Below, one piece after another: positions 24,675 to 36,108 of a stretch of DNA of 64,000 nt; position 1 is the first letter of the stretch; every line of letters begins with the position of its first letter. The translations under genes and the position numbers were made by a program. The notes under the pieces were generated by a model, which made no database searches, was not told the origin of the DNA, and saw only the letters and a program-made list of their open reading frames with translations. Origin of the DNA: Siniperca chuatsi (taxonomy: Eukaryota; Chordata; Actinopteri; Centrarchiformes; Sinipercidae); the NCBI RefSeq assembly GCF_020085105.1, contig NC_058061.1, forward strand, positions 5,837,784 to 5,901,783. The letters are read 5' to 3'.

Positions 24675-27600
24675 ATGGGCAGAAGCGCCTGGGGCTGCTG
24701 GCAAGGCGTCGTCTCTACTGCAGTGCTCTACGGCTCCTTGGCCTTGTTTACGTCCATCCTTCACAATGTGTTCCTCCTCTACTATGTGGAGACATTTGTG
24801 TCCATCTACAAGATTGATAAAATCTCCTTCTGGGTGGGAGAGGTGAGTGACAACAGACCTGAGTCTGTAGCTGTGTCAGTTAAACACGTGATCTAAATTT
24901 TGACTTGTAGTCCAGGCTTGAAATGTAGCACTAATTAACCAGTGGTGTCAGCAGTGGTTTTTAAGGGTGTATGTCACTCCTGCTTACCAGTTTGGTAGGT
25001 GGCTCCAATTTTCAGCCACAGTTTTCAATCTTTAAAGGTGGAGTGTGCGATTCTGGAGAAATCCAATACCATGACAAATACTATGATATAGACACAGCAA
25101 GTAATAACATTAGCTAAGTTGTGGGTTATCAAACTGTTGCTGCTGCGAAGCTAACAGAGAGGACGAGACGGTTTCCCAGAGCCAGCACAGCAGCTCCAGA
25201 CAGCGATACTCACAACTCTCCTGCTGCTATAGCTAACATCACAACAACAGCATATCTTCGCAAACTAGAAAGTAAGCTGAATGTCCGTGGGCAAGTCATT
25301 TAATGTTACCTGACGTTACGCACACAGAACGGACAGCTAGTGGACCGTGAGGAGATATTCTCTTAATTTGACAAAAAGACGTGTACTGGATTAGAATAGC
25401 ATACCCCACCTTTTTAAAACCGTTTGGGCTGAAGAAAATTTAATGAGGAGACCGCCAGAAGACCTTTTTTATAGTTTCGATATACAGTATATATGATATC
25501 TGTATAGGTATGGGAAAACTACTGTGATGTCTTTCTTTTAAGTTTATTGGTGAAGCTAAACAAAACACAGGTGGCTTGGTCTTGATGTCTAATCAGAAGA
25601 TCATCACATTGAAATGCATGTAATCACCTGGCATTCACAAGTATTTCTCAAACAATTTTTAGAGTAATTTGACATTATGATTCAGTAAATTTTATTTGGT
25701 TCACACTGTAAACAATAAGTAGTTAGTATATTGCCCAGCTGTACTTAGAATAAAATAATAAAATTGCCTGAAGGTAATTGGATTATTCAAATGGCTACTG
25801 AAGTCATCCCATGTGTTGTCTAATTCAAGACAACACATGGGATGAGATATCATGTTTTATTGATAAGCCATCGTAATTCTTTATTTGTTGATTTTATAAA
25901 GCTTTATTGTCCTCTTATCTGCCCCTCTCTGCCCCTCTCTGCTGCTCCACAGACAGTGTTCCTCATATGGAACAGTCTGAATGACCCTCTCTTTGGCTGG
26001 CTGAGTGATCGCTCCTTCCTCAGCTCTCCTCAGTAAGTGTCTCCATACTGCCCTCTTCTTCCTTTTCTCAGAGAAATCACTGTAGTAAATAATGTTTCCA
26101 CCCAATTAAACATTTCAAACTGGCTACAACAATTTCCTAAATTAAGCTTCCTAAACATGGACGTGACTCCAACAGGCAACATGTCAACGAGAATAGGAAA
26201 TATAAATTTTAGCTACTAATTGTTGATTTTATTTCTAAGCAAATTGCCATTATTTATTGCTGTCCCAAAGTAAAGAAAAAGTCGGAATATATTTGAAGTT
26301 AAAGATGCATTACCAAAATATGTTGGTTCCATTGAGAACATACAATAACCTGTGCTTTAGCCTATCTCAAGATATGTCAGATATACAAGCAATAAAAACT
26401 ATGCTCCTTCTGAGAATGTGAGTTTTGTTTTTCAGTTACACATCCTTATTTAAGAGTTAATAAAGCAACAGTCTTTCTTGTTTCCCTGGGAAGAGAGATA
26501 ACAGTTGACACCAGACAATTGATTTAATATCAGCATCATGTAGTTTCTGTGATGTGTATCAACAGCCTATCTATCAGCAGAGAGATACTGATGAATAAAA
26601 AGCATAAATGTCCAATGCCCATGTATGTTTTTCCCCACAGTGTAAATGTCAAAAAAGTAAACTCAGTGACACTTCTGTAGAATATATTTGTATTTAGACA
26701 CATACTTTGTCTTTGTGTAAAATTATCCTGCTATTTAGGAAATCATCTTCATTCTGACATCCCTTTACCCTCCATTGCTCAACTACTTCTCTGAGCAAAG
26801 ACATTAATACACCCATGCACACGCAAATGTTTCAGCATAAACCCTTTTATCAGCTGCAGTAATGCTGATGAGGCTAGGTAAACACGTCATCAGAACAATA
26901 TTTGTCAAACATACGACTGATGCTGTGTTTGCCTTTCGTTATGATTAAACAAACTGACTCTGTATTGTCATAAGGTGGTGGTGACAAAGTTGATCACGTT
27001 ATCCTGTGGAAGAAGTTTGCTCTACTTGCACCCTTTAACCTGATTGTCTGCACTATTTCCCCTTTTATTTATTTGTCCTTTTTTATGATGATTTTTGTAT
27101 ATTTTATTGTTTTCCTATTCTGTATATACATAGATGGTTATACAGTATAACATCAACCATGCAAAAGTGACCCCTAATATATCAATCACCAACAAAATAG
27201 CTTGAGTATTATTTAAATAGGTCTGTTGGCCATTTTTTAAAATTGTTATTTATTTTTTGACTCCGTGTCAAAATGTCAGTCTCATTGCACCAGAGAAGTT
27301 GCTTAATTACCACAAAACTTGTTTATTTATCTAATTACTGCTGATTGTTTTCATTCTTGTTTATTTTTCCACCCAGGTCAGGCTCTCAGATTACAACTCC
27401 AGAGGTGGTGCTGAGGCGCCTGAAGGCCCTCTCCACAAGCGGCCCCCTCTTTGCTCTGTCCTTCCTGGCCTTCTGGGTGGCATGGGCCAGACCAGGACTG
27501 CAGTTCTTGTTGTGCCTGTGTCTGTACGATGGTTTCCTCACTATGGTGGACCTCCACCACAGCGCCCTGCTGGCTGACCTCGCTGTGTCAGGCACCGATC

Positions 27601-30600
27601 GCGCACGCCTCAACTTCCACTGCTCTGTGTTCAGCGCTTTGGGCTCATTCTCCGTATTTCTGTCTTACTCCTTCTGGGACAAAGAGGATTTTTACTCCTT
27701 CCGTCTCTTCTGTGTGACTCTGGCAGCTTTTTCCATCTTGGGCTTTTTCTTAGTGTCTCGGTTGCTACAACATCGTTTCCAAAAGGAAGTCCTCCTAAGA
27801 CAGGATGAAGCACAGACACTCAAAGAGTAAGGATTTTCTAAAGATTTGGAAATTCTAAATAACTTCTTAAGTGGATATGTTTTTGGACTGTTGTTGTTTT
27901 TCCTCTCCTTCTTCACTCCTCTCTTTTTTTCTTTTGCTCTGTCCCAGGCTGAGTGTTGGCCATGCTCCACTTACCTACCCAGAAAAACCTGTCACCATTG
28001 GACATTACCTCAAGCAGCTCTCCAAACATAAGAACTTCATGTGGTTTGTGTCAATGAACCTTGTTCAGGTAAGACAGTAATCACATTGGATGTGCTATGA
28101 GTGCTAGTAGAGATAAAGTGGGAAGACCTGATTAAAAATGTCCTATTAACAAGTGAAAATTAGAAGTAGGTTAAATAGTTAATATAGTGCTTGTTATCAC
28201 AGCAGTATCATATTATATACATATGGTACAGCATTTATTTAAGTATTGAAAAATAACAATGTAAAAAGTACAATTCATCCTATTGAGTCCGCTGTTCTAA
28301 TGTTTTAACTAGAAGAATTGTATTTCTTTTATTTTTACAACCTCAGAGAATGTTGTCACAATGATTTTTTTAATTTATTTATTTTATGGCGAGATAAAGA
28401 GTTAGGTCAATTTTATTTATATAGCTCAGAATCAACTTTACAATCTGTACAACATGTGACACCCCGTATCCTCAGACTCTCGATTTGAAGAAAGTAGAAA
28501 AAGCTGAATCATCACCCAAACCCTAATCAGTAGCATAATTTTCTCATGTGATACAGAAGCTGATTTACTATTTCTTTCATTTCGTCACATGTCCTTAGTT
28601 TTGTTTCGTTTAAATGTTCAGTGTTTTTTTCACTTACTCAGTTAACATTCTGTTAGTGTCTCTGCTCCCCCTACAGGTGTTTCACTGCCATTTCAACAGC
28701 AACTTCTTCCCTCTTTTCCTGGAACATCTCCTGTCTGACAGTATTTCTGCCTCTACAGGTTCGGTCTTACTTGGTAAGATCCCGACAGGAAATAACTCAG
28801 ACATTCAAGTCTTTTATAATCCATGTTTGGTAGTGCTAGAGCTAGGCAATACAGACACAATTCATACTGCAGTAATCAGCATTATCTAGGCTAAAGGCTT
28901 AAGGAAATCACACACACAATGATGTTGAAATTGGCTGCAAGAGGATTGTGATTTCTTTTTATTTATTGTAAAAAACATTTTTATTTTGGCTTTAACTGTT
29001 GTGTGATGAAAGTTATAAGGTATGGAAAACAGACTGAAAGTGACTTACAAGCATGTTTTAGTTATAATTTAGTTTTTATTTTAGTTGCAGTGTGGTAATT
29101 TGATCCAATCATCATCCTTGGGACTCAGAAATCCAGTGGTATTCTGAAATATGTCTCTTGAATTGTTAGGAACCGATCTAATTGTGGAATAGGTTTCTAT
29201 TTTTATATAAATTTGCTATCCTTTTTTATTTATTTTATTTTTTACTATTCTTTCTGCACACTTTTTTTTTTTAATGCGCTCTGCTTCTGCTCCCACGCAG
29301 GCATCTCTTACATTGCCCCCCACCTGAACAACTTGTATTTCCTGACACTGTGCCAGCGTTACGGGGTTTACCAGGTTATCCGCTGGCTATTTATGCTAAA
29401 ACTGGGACTTAGTGTGGCTATGCTGCTGGCAGGGGCTGACCACATTTATCTGCTGTGCATCTTCATTGCTAGGTATGGCCACACACACACATCAGCACAT
29501 GCATTAGGGATCCGAAGTGTGACAGCATGTATTTTTGTTTGCTCATTTTCATAGCTGAATACACAAACACACCTCGACAAGTAGAATCGCTCTGTGCCTA
29601 GCAATCATACGGACACTTCAAGGACTCTTTCTGTCACAGCCTGTTTAAAGGTTAACTCAACATTTGTTCTGTTATATTGTGTTAACTTTTCTTTGCTACA
29701 AGGTCATTTTTTTCCCCTGGGGAAAATGTACATTTTGCTCCAGTTTGTGCCTCTGTCACTCAGAATGAGCAAGAGCCCAAAATCATTTGCCTAAAAGGGC
29801 TTTCAAATTTGTACAAAATGTACAACACCCTCTATCCACACACCCTCGGTTCAGATAAAGAAAAAATACCCCCCAAAAACCCTTTAAAAAATATTTATCT
29901 CTTCAAAGAGAAAAAGGAGAAAAGAAGGTAGAGCAACAGAGTAGGGATTCCTCCTCCAGGAAGGACAGTCAAACAATAGTTGTTGTATTACAGAGTAAAC
30001 AAACAACATTACATTTAGAATATTTTCAATAAAGTGCATATTAATGTGATTTTTGTGCCCCTAAAGTTTTACAGGTTATTTTTATTTAGGCTTTAGTTAG
30101 TCAAATTATTCCTTTACTGATTTCAAATAACCATGCTGTTCTTATAGTTAACAGCAGGATTTGAATGCTCTCTCGCACTCAGCAGCCGAGCCCCTGTGGT
30201 TAGTTATATTAGTCACAGTCGTGGTAACAGTGTGTGAATGCTTTTGGTTCTTTCTCTCAAACGTTCAAGCTGGGCTGCCACAAGTGATAAAGTTGTTAGT
30301 TTATTTCACACAATATAATGTGGCAAACCTAAACATGCTCTATTAGGTCAGAAACTGTAATCATTTCCCTCTTTAGAGACAAATAGACATTATGAATGAT
30401 AATTGACACATCTGTGTTGTCACAAACTACATTACAGCTGGTTGCAAGCGGTATACTGTGATGTGAAAATTTACAGTTATCCTACCATATACATTTGCTT
30501 ATCTACGGTATTGAATTCTACCATATTAGTGTTTATTAAAAAATATATATATTTCAAGTTTATATCAAGTTTCATGTCTGTCAGGACATAATAATTTGTT

Positions 30601-31626
30601 AAATTAGTGTTCAGCCAAAAAAAAACCTTCTGTTTTCATTCCTTTAAGTGTTATTGTAACTAGTAATAATAATAATTTGTGTTATACCGTGATATTTTCT
30701 GAGACTGTTATCGTACAGTGAAAATCTCATACTGTTGCAACCTTACAGCTGACATTACAAGTCTGGAGACTGACTTCTCTTCCTCCTAGTAACCGGGTGT
30801 TTACGGAGGGGACGTGCAAGCTGCTGAAACTGGTCGTTTCCGATCTGGTGGACGAGGACTTTGTGGTCAATCGACGTCAGCAGGCCGCCTCTGCACTCCT
30901 CTTTGGGATGGTTGCCTTGTTGACCAAACCTGGCCAGACATTCGCCCCTCTCATTGGCACCTGGCTGCTGTGTGTCTACACAGGTACAGTAACACTGTCT
31001 ATGTCAATGAATGTATTAACTGTTCAACAATATGATGTTGATACGGTTTTGTGAAACTGAAACCTTTTTGAAAGTAGAACTGTTGGGAAGATCCTTTCGC
31101 ATCTTGTTTCAGGCTCTGCTATAAAACACTGCGGGGAAGCCTGTAAGGAAAAATGTGTTTTAGCCCAATGTGCACTCTGCTCTCATCCTTTGCCCATCTG
31201 TGGGCAGTCAGAGTGAACTTTGTCTTATTTGTTTTTCATAGCAATATTATTTTTCACCAGAGTACAAACTGGTCCAACCGCCACCAAAATAAATGAACAT
31301 GACTTTAAAGCATTAATTCTGTGATTCATCTGTGTTTTGCGTACACTGAATGAAGTACTTTTTTCTCTTCCCCAGGTTATGATATTTTTGATAGGGAACC
31401 TGTGAAGGACTCTGTGGTTTCTGTGCCTGACGTTGCCTCTGGCTCAGGGACTCCGCCTCTGCGACTGGGCTGCTTCTACATGTTGGTTTTTGTGCCTATC
31501 ACCTGTGCCCTGCTCCAGCTGGCCGCCTGGTCTCGCTTCACACTTCACGGCCGCAAGCTGCAAGGAATCAAGACCCTAAGGCAAGGGGCCCAGCATGGCC
31601 ACCTTATCGATGTCAAGGCCATATGA
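24675..31626 (+). CDS. mfsd13a: Mfsd13a (transmembrane protein 180), complete, 8 coding exons
   Basis: Coding exons are 24675-24842, 25953-26032, 27377-27826, 27948-28068, 28677-28773, 29301-29472, 30790-30983 and 31376-31626. All junctions are GT-AG and phases agree. They total 1533 nt, i.e. 510 residues plus TGA, close to my memory of about 517 for human MFSD13A/TMEM180. Landmarks shared with the human protein are the first-helix motif [19 protein letters not shown], then [72 protein letters not shown] and [10 protein letters not shown]. Many hydrophobic segments fit a major-facilitator fold of about 12 helices, GPH-cation-symporter-like, in a membrane. The transported substrate is not established. 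The start is chosen by homology; two short upstream ORFs precede it. A U5 gene and arhgap27 follow on the same strand. Confidence 0.96.
25031..25418. mobile_element. MITE in mfsd13a intron 1
   Basis: It starts TTTAAAGGTGGAGTGTGCGA. The right end reverse-complemented reads TTTAAAAAGGTGGGGTATGC, giving terminal inverted repeats of about 25 bp with a small indel. It is 388 bp long with no coding capacity. The superfamily was not determined. Confidence 0.75.
25804..25845. repeat. Perfect 17-bp inverted repeat, 8-nt loop
   Basis: TCATCCCATGTGTTGTC at 25804-25820 is exactly reverse-complemented at 25829-25845 across the loop TAATTCAA. It lies in the mfsd13a intron about 110 bp before exon 2, so the transcript could fold here. 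Confidence 0.97.
26033..27376 (+). other. mfsd13a intron 2, nothing further recognised
   Basis: AT-rich intron sequence between exons 2 and 3. No exon, RNA gene or clear repeat could be supported. Confidence 0.6.
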
Positions 31627-32526
31627 ACTGAATAGAGTTTCCAGAGGCTGCACACGGACACTTTTAAATTTGTCAGTTTTACAAAAAGTTTTACAATCCC
31701 TTTGATAATGGCTTAGAAGAAGAAAGCTGATCTGACGTCTTCACTCTGCAGCACAGCCTTGTGTGCAAGAATATGAACCACTACACAACATGTGGCTTTG
31801 TAGACAGTGAAAAATGCACAGTAGGCTCACAAATCCCACTGGGAAGAACATGAAACAATATTTAAGATTAAACCTGCCTTATTTTTTTATATTAAAATAT
31901 TGACCTATATTTATATTTTAACAGATGACCAAAAGATAAAGTAGAACCAATCAATCCTTTGAATGTAGACGGACCAAGGTGACAACTTTTCATGGTGCGT
32001 GCCAAAGATGGGGTGGCCTCTTTAAAACTGTTTTGTAAAGCATAATTCCGGTCTAGAGTACAGCCTGAATGCCCTTGCTGCTAGTTAATCTGTCAGTAAC
32101 GTCAACCTGATTTTAAAAACGAGGATGAGAAACGGTTTACCACAGAGCTACAATTCTGATTTCTAATGTTGTTAACAAGATGAAGAAATTGAAATAACAT
32201 TGCATTAATGTGTTCAGAATGCTATTGATACCGCATGGAAACTGCACTTCAGAGCTGATTAATTATCTTACAGTTTCGTTATATTCACACAGAACGCCCT
32301 GCCAGTTTGATGTTGAGAACTGTATTTTCTGATAAGTCCAGTATTGATGATGTTTTTGCACAAAACTGCCATTTGTCTGTTGTACTTCTAACACTGATTG
32401 TGACATACTTTATGTACTGTAATAATGAAAATTGGAATTAAGAAATTATGCTGGTAAACATATTGTCAGTTCACTTTTGTAATTTTTCATATTATACAAA
32501 GAATGTGTGGCATTACCACAAATAAA
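31627..32526 (+). terminator. mfsd13a 3'-UTR and poly(A) signal
   Basis: The AATAAA hexamer is at 32521-32526, about 900 nt after the stop codon. It is followed by T-rich and TG-rich sequence typical of a cleavage site. No earlier AATAAA in the 3' region looks as good. Confidence 0.75.
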
Positions 32527-32572
32527 CCTCATGTATGTTTAAAGTCAACCAAACTCTGCTTTGCTGTGACAC

Positions 32573-32652
32573 TTTTTTTTTTTTTTTTTTTTTTTTTATA
32601 AGACAAATTACTACTCCCTACCTTATAATATTCAGTTATTATAAGGTAGGGA
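32573..32652. repeat. Poly-T tract followed by a 16-bp perfect hairpin
   Basis: A run of about 25 T (32573-32597) is followed by TCCCTACCTTATAATA (32615-32630) and its exact reverse complement at 32637-32652, with loop TTCAGT. It lies 50-130 bp beyond the mfsd13a poly(A) signal. Confidence 0.95.
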
Positions 32653-33079
32653 AGCAAAAATCTACTCTGGAGGTTTTGATCCTGAAACCAACCACTGTAT
32701 GAGGCACAAACCAATTTCAGTTTCAGTTAAATAGCCTTGGCACTGAAAGTATAGACCAAAATGTGTTTTTATGAGCCTGCCATGTGCTTCGCTACATGTT
32801 AAAGTCATCATGAAGATAATTGGGACAAGTGTTGTGAATTTAGAAACGTGCCTGAAGGCTTCCCTTAATTTGAAGAGCTGGAGAAACTGGAACAGTGTTT
32901 GATTTCACTGCAGTTAAACTTGTTCAGCAATGCCTTAAATGTAAACTAAGAGACTATTGTTTCCTGCAAGTCCACAGCCCTCTGCTCAGCCCTGATTTGA
33001 GGAGAATATTTTAGTTTACACGGGGCACCTCATCACTAAGTATTACTAAGTATGGACAGGAGTTGTGATTAGTTCAACC

Positions 33080-33200
33080 ACAAAGTGATTTTCCTTCTCC
33101 AATTCTTTAATTTGAAGGATTTTAGAGGCCTAGAAAGGTAAAAGTATCTAGTATTTTTCAAGGCAAAGGGGCAAAATTGTGAGGGGAAAAATAACAATAT
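33080..33200 (+). repeat. Interspersed repeat, copy 2 of the 20.56 kb family
   Basis: It matches the 20560-20660 segment through the blocks GTGATTTTCCTTC, GGATTTTAGAGGCCT and TATTTTTCA. It is diverged and carries no genes. Confidence 0.5.
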
Positions 33201-33680
33201 ATACTTTTTTGTGTAACACGTATATGGAGACTTGATCTTCATCCAAAACTTCATCTTGCTCGCTTGTTTGATGAACAAGATAGGCGTTTATTGCGTAGCT
33301 CTTGCATAGTCTTCACTTTAGGATCTGTTTTAACGGCTAAATACTTCTTAGCTGTTTTTAATAAGACGTAAGTTTAACGGAAAATCTAAGCAAACCTCAT
33401 CATAGTATGTTTACTTTTCACGAAGACTAGGACCAACTCTTTGTACTGGGACGCTTCCTGTGCAAAGACGGAAGTAGCAGGAGGTAATCCTCTCGTTTTG
33501 TTTTTACAGCGCATGCGTACGTTTTCTAGACTAGTTATTTTATTCCCTTTTAACATTATTCCCTTGTTTTTGATTTCTCTGTAAAGCTTAATACTTTGTT
33601 TGACAATTATTTTTGTTTTGCTAACTCCGAGGGCTAGCAAATCTCTCCCGGTACCGCTACCCGTCTCTCCCTAGGTACTA

Positions 33681-33701
33681 CTACCCGTCATGCACCGCGC
33701 G
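33681..33701 (+). promoter_or_regulatory. SPH/Staf (ZNF143) motif, distal element of the U5 gene
   Basis: ACCCGTCATGCACCGCGCG fits the ZNF143 (Staf) binding pattern (CCC..NATGCA.CGCG). It lies about 210 bp before the U5 start, where vertebrate snRNA genes carry their distal sequence element. Confidence 0.7.
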
Positions 33702-33833
33702 CAATATTTAAACAGTTTAAGTATATCGTTTAGATTAAAGGGCGTTTATCTGAATAATTATCGTTTACTCTATCTTGCGTTCACATAAGTAGATTATACG
33801 CGACGACAAGACAGTTAGTTGTATCGGCGTAGT

Positions 33834-33850
33834 ACCACCGTCACTGTAGG
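33834..33850 (+). promoter_or_regulatory. Proximal sequence element (PSE) of the U5 gene
   Basis: CCACCGTCACTGTAGGG resembles the vertebrate PSE (CACCGTGAGTGTAAA-type) and ends 48 bp before the presumed U5 start, the expected place for SNAPc binding. There is no TATA box between it and the start, consistent with an RNA polymerase II snRNA promoter. Confidence 0.75.
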
Positions 33851-33898
33851 GTGTATGTCGGAGAATCACCTGCTCTGTAGTTTCAACGTAGAGGCAGT

Positions 33899-34014
33899 AC
33901 GCTCATGTTTCTCTTCAGATCGTATAAATCTTTCGCCTTTTACTAAAGATTTCCGTGGAGAGGAACAATATGAGTTTTAACTAATTTTTTGATGCCCTGC
34001 TTCACGCGGGGCTT
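33899..34014 (+). ncRNA. rnu5: U5 spliceosomal snRNA
   Basis: About 116 nt. Positions 33908-33969 match vertebrate U5 almost base for base, as I recall the human sequence (one difference, T at the ATCGTATAA site). Visible parts are the conserved loop I GCCTTTTAC (33935-33943), which holds exons during splicing; the GGAGAGGAACAA strand; the Sm site AATTTTTTGA (33983-33992); and a 3' stem GCCCTGC/GCGGGGC with loop TTCAC (33994-34012). The basal stem differs from human, but CTCAT (33902-33906) still pairs with ATGAG (33970-33974), pointing to selection on structure. A distal SPH motif, a PSE and a 3' box surround it at normal distances, so it is probably an active gene and not a pseudogene. The exact 5' end is uncertain by 2-3 nt. 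Confidence 0.93.
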
Positions 34015-34022
34015 CCTAACTT

Positions 34023-34036
34023 GTCTAAAGTAATTA
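34023..34036 (+). terminator. snRNA 3' box of the U5 gene
   Basis: GTCTAAAGTAATTA resembles the 3' box (GTTTN0-3AAARNNAGA) that directs Integrator processing. It lies about 10 nt after the mature 3' end, as expected. Confidence 0.6.
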
Positions 34037-34661
34037 ACTTCTTGACTTGCCGATGGCTATGCGTAACCATGTCATGCAATAGTTACAACGTCAGAAGTAT
34101 TGTGAGGATAATTGTCGGTCGTCAGTCAGAGGACGCGCGTAGAATGAATCAACGCAACAGGTTCTAGAATGATCGAATTAATGTATTCTGTGTTAATGGA
34201 ACGGTGCGTACTTAGTATCACACACCGTGTGTACAAACGAAACCGATCACACCAGCGCTGCAAACAAAGAGCAGCTTTTGAAAAATTAATTGAGCATTCG
34301 TGTTTTAACGTAGTTAAGTTTTTATCAAACGTTGTTTGAAAATTAGAGTCACTCCAGTGTGTAGAATCCCCCCATTAATAACACCAGTTGTACAAAGAAA
34401 ATAAAAATATGGCACATTAATTTTTCTAATCACAGAAAGCACAAGAATACTCGATTAATTATGTTTTACTGGATGTCTACGCTGTAAAATAATAATAATG
34501 ATAAACGCATCCTTTTCCCTTTCCAACACACTATTCCAGTTCAAATCACCATTACAAGATCCTCAAAAACATTTCCTCGGGGTAAGAATTAAATCTTTAG
34601 TAGTACACAGTTATGTTTCTGATATATACCGACATACTGTGCTTTTATATCAAGAGTTTCT

Positions 34662-35562
34662 GGCTGCGTTTCATAAGTGGTTCCACTTCCCCCCCTTCAC
34701 TTCCCCTCAGCCCTTGATATTATGTTACAGCATGCATGCACGGAGGCCCCTTGGAGGGGCAGAGGGAGGAGCGGGGGCTTTAAATGCCCTTGTACACTTT
34801 CAGCCCAAACTATCATGGATCACCGCAACTTATACCGCACAAGCTGAGCAACAACCCAAGTAAATATTAACTGCAGTTATTTATATGATATTTGTTCAGT
34901 ATCAAGCTATCAGTGAGATTTTCTTAAGAAACTAACTAGGCAGCAGGGGCTTTATATAGGCCCTACATTACTTTTTTTTCTCTTTTGTTTTATAAATCTT
35001 TATAGAGTTTCAACAAGTTCAATACAAAATTACAAAAACAAAAGCACAACATAAATACTTATATAAATAACGTGTATTATATATACATATTTTTTTTGCT
35101 TAGTACTTCTATTCCTGTGTGCACTGACGTGATAGTGAGCTGCTGTAGCAAAAGAGTTTCCCCTCAGGGATCAATAAAGTATTTCTGATTCTGATTCTTC
35201 TATCATACATGAATATTACATACATACAAAGTGATAAAAGTGTTTGCTAATATGAGGAGCCAAGCAATGAAGTGCACAGAGAGATAAGATCTTAAAATTC
35301 CAGTATGTTGCAAGGAAGTAAAGGTCTTTTATCAATTGTTCTCCCTAACAATGGATGTATTTTCTTGCACCCAGTGCATAGCTGCAATGCATTGTGGGTG
35401 ATATACACCTCTGGAGTGACCATCGTTGTTGACTCGCTCCCTCGGCCCTCTGAGGGTCAATCTCACCAAGTTCACTTCAGTTTTCAGACAAGTGGAACAA
35501 CACTTATGATGGCGGCGGGGATTCCTCCCGAGGGCAGGTTGAACGACTAATGAAACGCAGCC
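34662..35562. mobile_element. DNA-transposon-like element with 13-bp terminal inverted repeats
   Basis: The left end GGCTGCGTTTCAT is matched by ATGAAACGCAGCC at the right end, a perfect 13-bp inverted repeat with further partial matching inwards. Within it, 35155-35200 reads CCCCTCAGGGATCAATAAAG followed by CTGATTCTGATTC, a LINE-tail signature that suggests a nested insertion. The interior frames show no recognisable domain. Confidence 0.65.
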
Positions 35563-35981
35563 TCTGCGTTTGAGATCACATGATCGATTGTACTTGATCT
35601 GAAAATCCAGCAGGGGTCATACACATTTGCCGGGAGAAGCGATGCTCAGCTGACAGCAGTAATAAAAGCACAATAAATACAAACCTCCTTCTTAACGTTT
35701 ATCTTTGCTTTACAGTCATAATGGTACCATGTCTTATTCAGTTGTTAATGTGTTCTTTTGTGTGCCTATTATTTGCTTAAAATAAGTTCAAGTAATGACT
35801 ACATATGTGCTTTAATAACATGCAGTTAACTTTGCCTTTTTTTTAAATTTAACAAGTTTGTTATATTTTTAGCGTTACTGTGATGTAATGTCAAAATGAT
35901 TCACCTCCTTGCCACTTCTTTCCAGTCCACCCTCTGTGCCATTAAAAAAAACGCACTAATATTAAGAATACATGTACATTA

Positions 35982-35996
35982 GGAAGTATAACTTCC
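35982..35996. promoter_or_regulatory. Inverted pair of ETS-type motifs
   Basis: GGAAGT-ATA-ACTTCC is a perfect 6-bp palindrome of ETS cores with a 3-bp spacer, shortly upstream of the candidate arhgap27 leader exon at 36.0-36.1 kb. Any function is inferred. Confidence 0.35.
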
Positions 35997-36019
35997 CATT
36001 TCTCGTGGCGTTTGAGCTG

Positions 36020-36108
36020 TAATGTGTCAGCGGTTGCCTGTTACGGCAGAGAAACATACACAAGCACAGAACAGGAAATAAGAGTGTAGACGAGCAGAAA
36101 CAATACAT
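36020..36108 (+). promoter_or_regulatory. Candidate 5' non-coding exon of arhgap27
   Basis: A patch with several CpGs ends at a consensus donor, ACAT/GTAAGTAG (GT at 36109). Downstream, the coding exon is preceded by an acceptor ATTTCCAG at 37641-37648, so a leader exon must exist somewhere upstream. This is the best-looking donor but the link is inferred. Confidence 0.3.

Noticed and set aside
27345-27376. Longer start of the mfsd13a exon 3 frame
   Set aside because: These codons lie upstream of the acceptor at 27375-27376 and are intron; homology begins after it.
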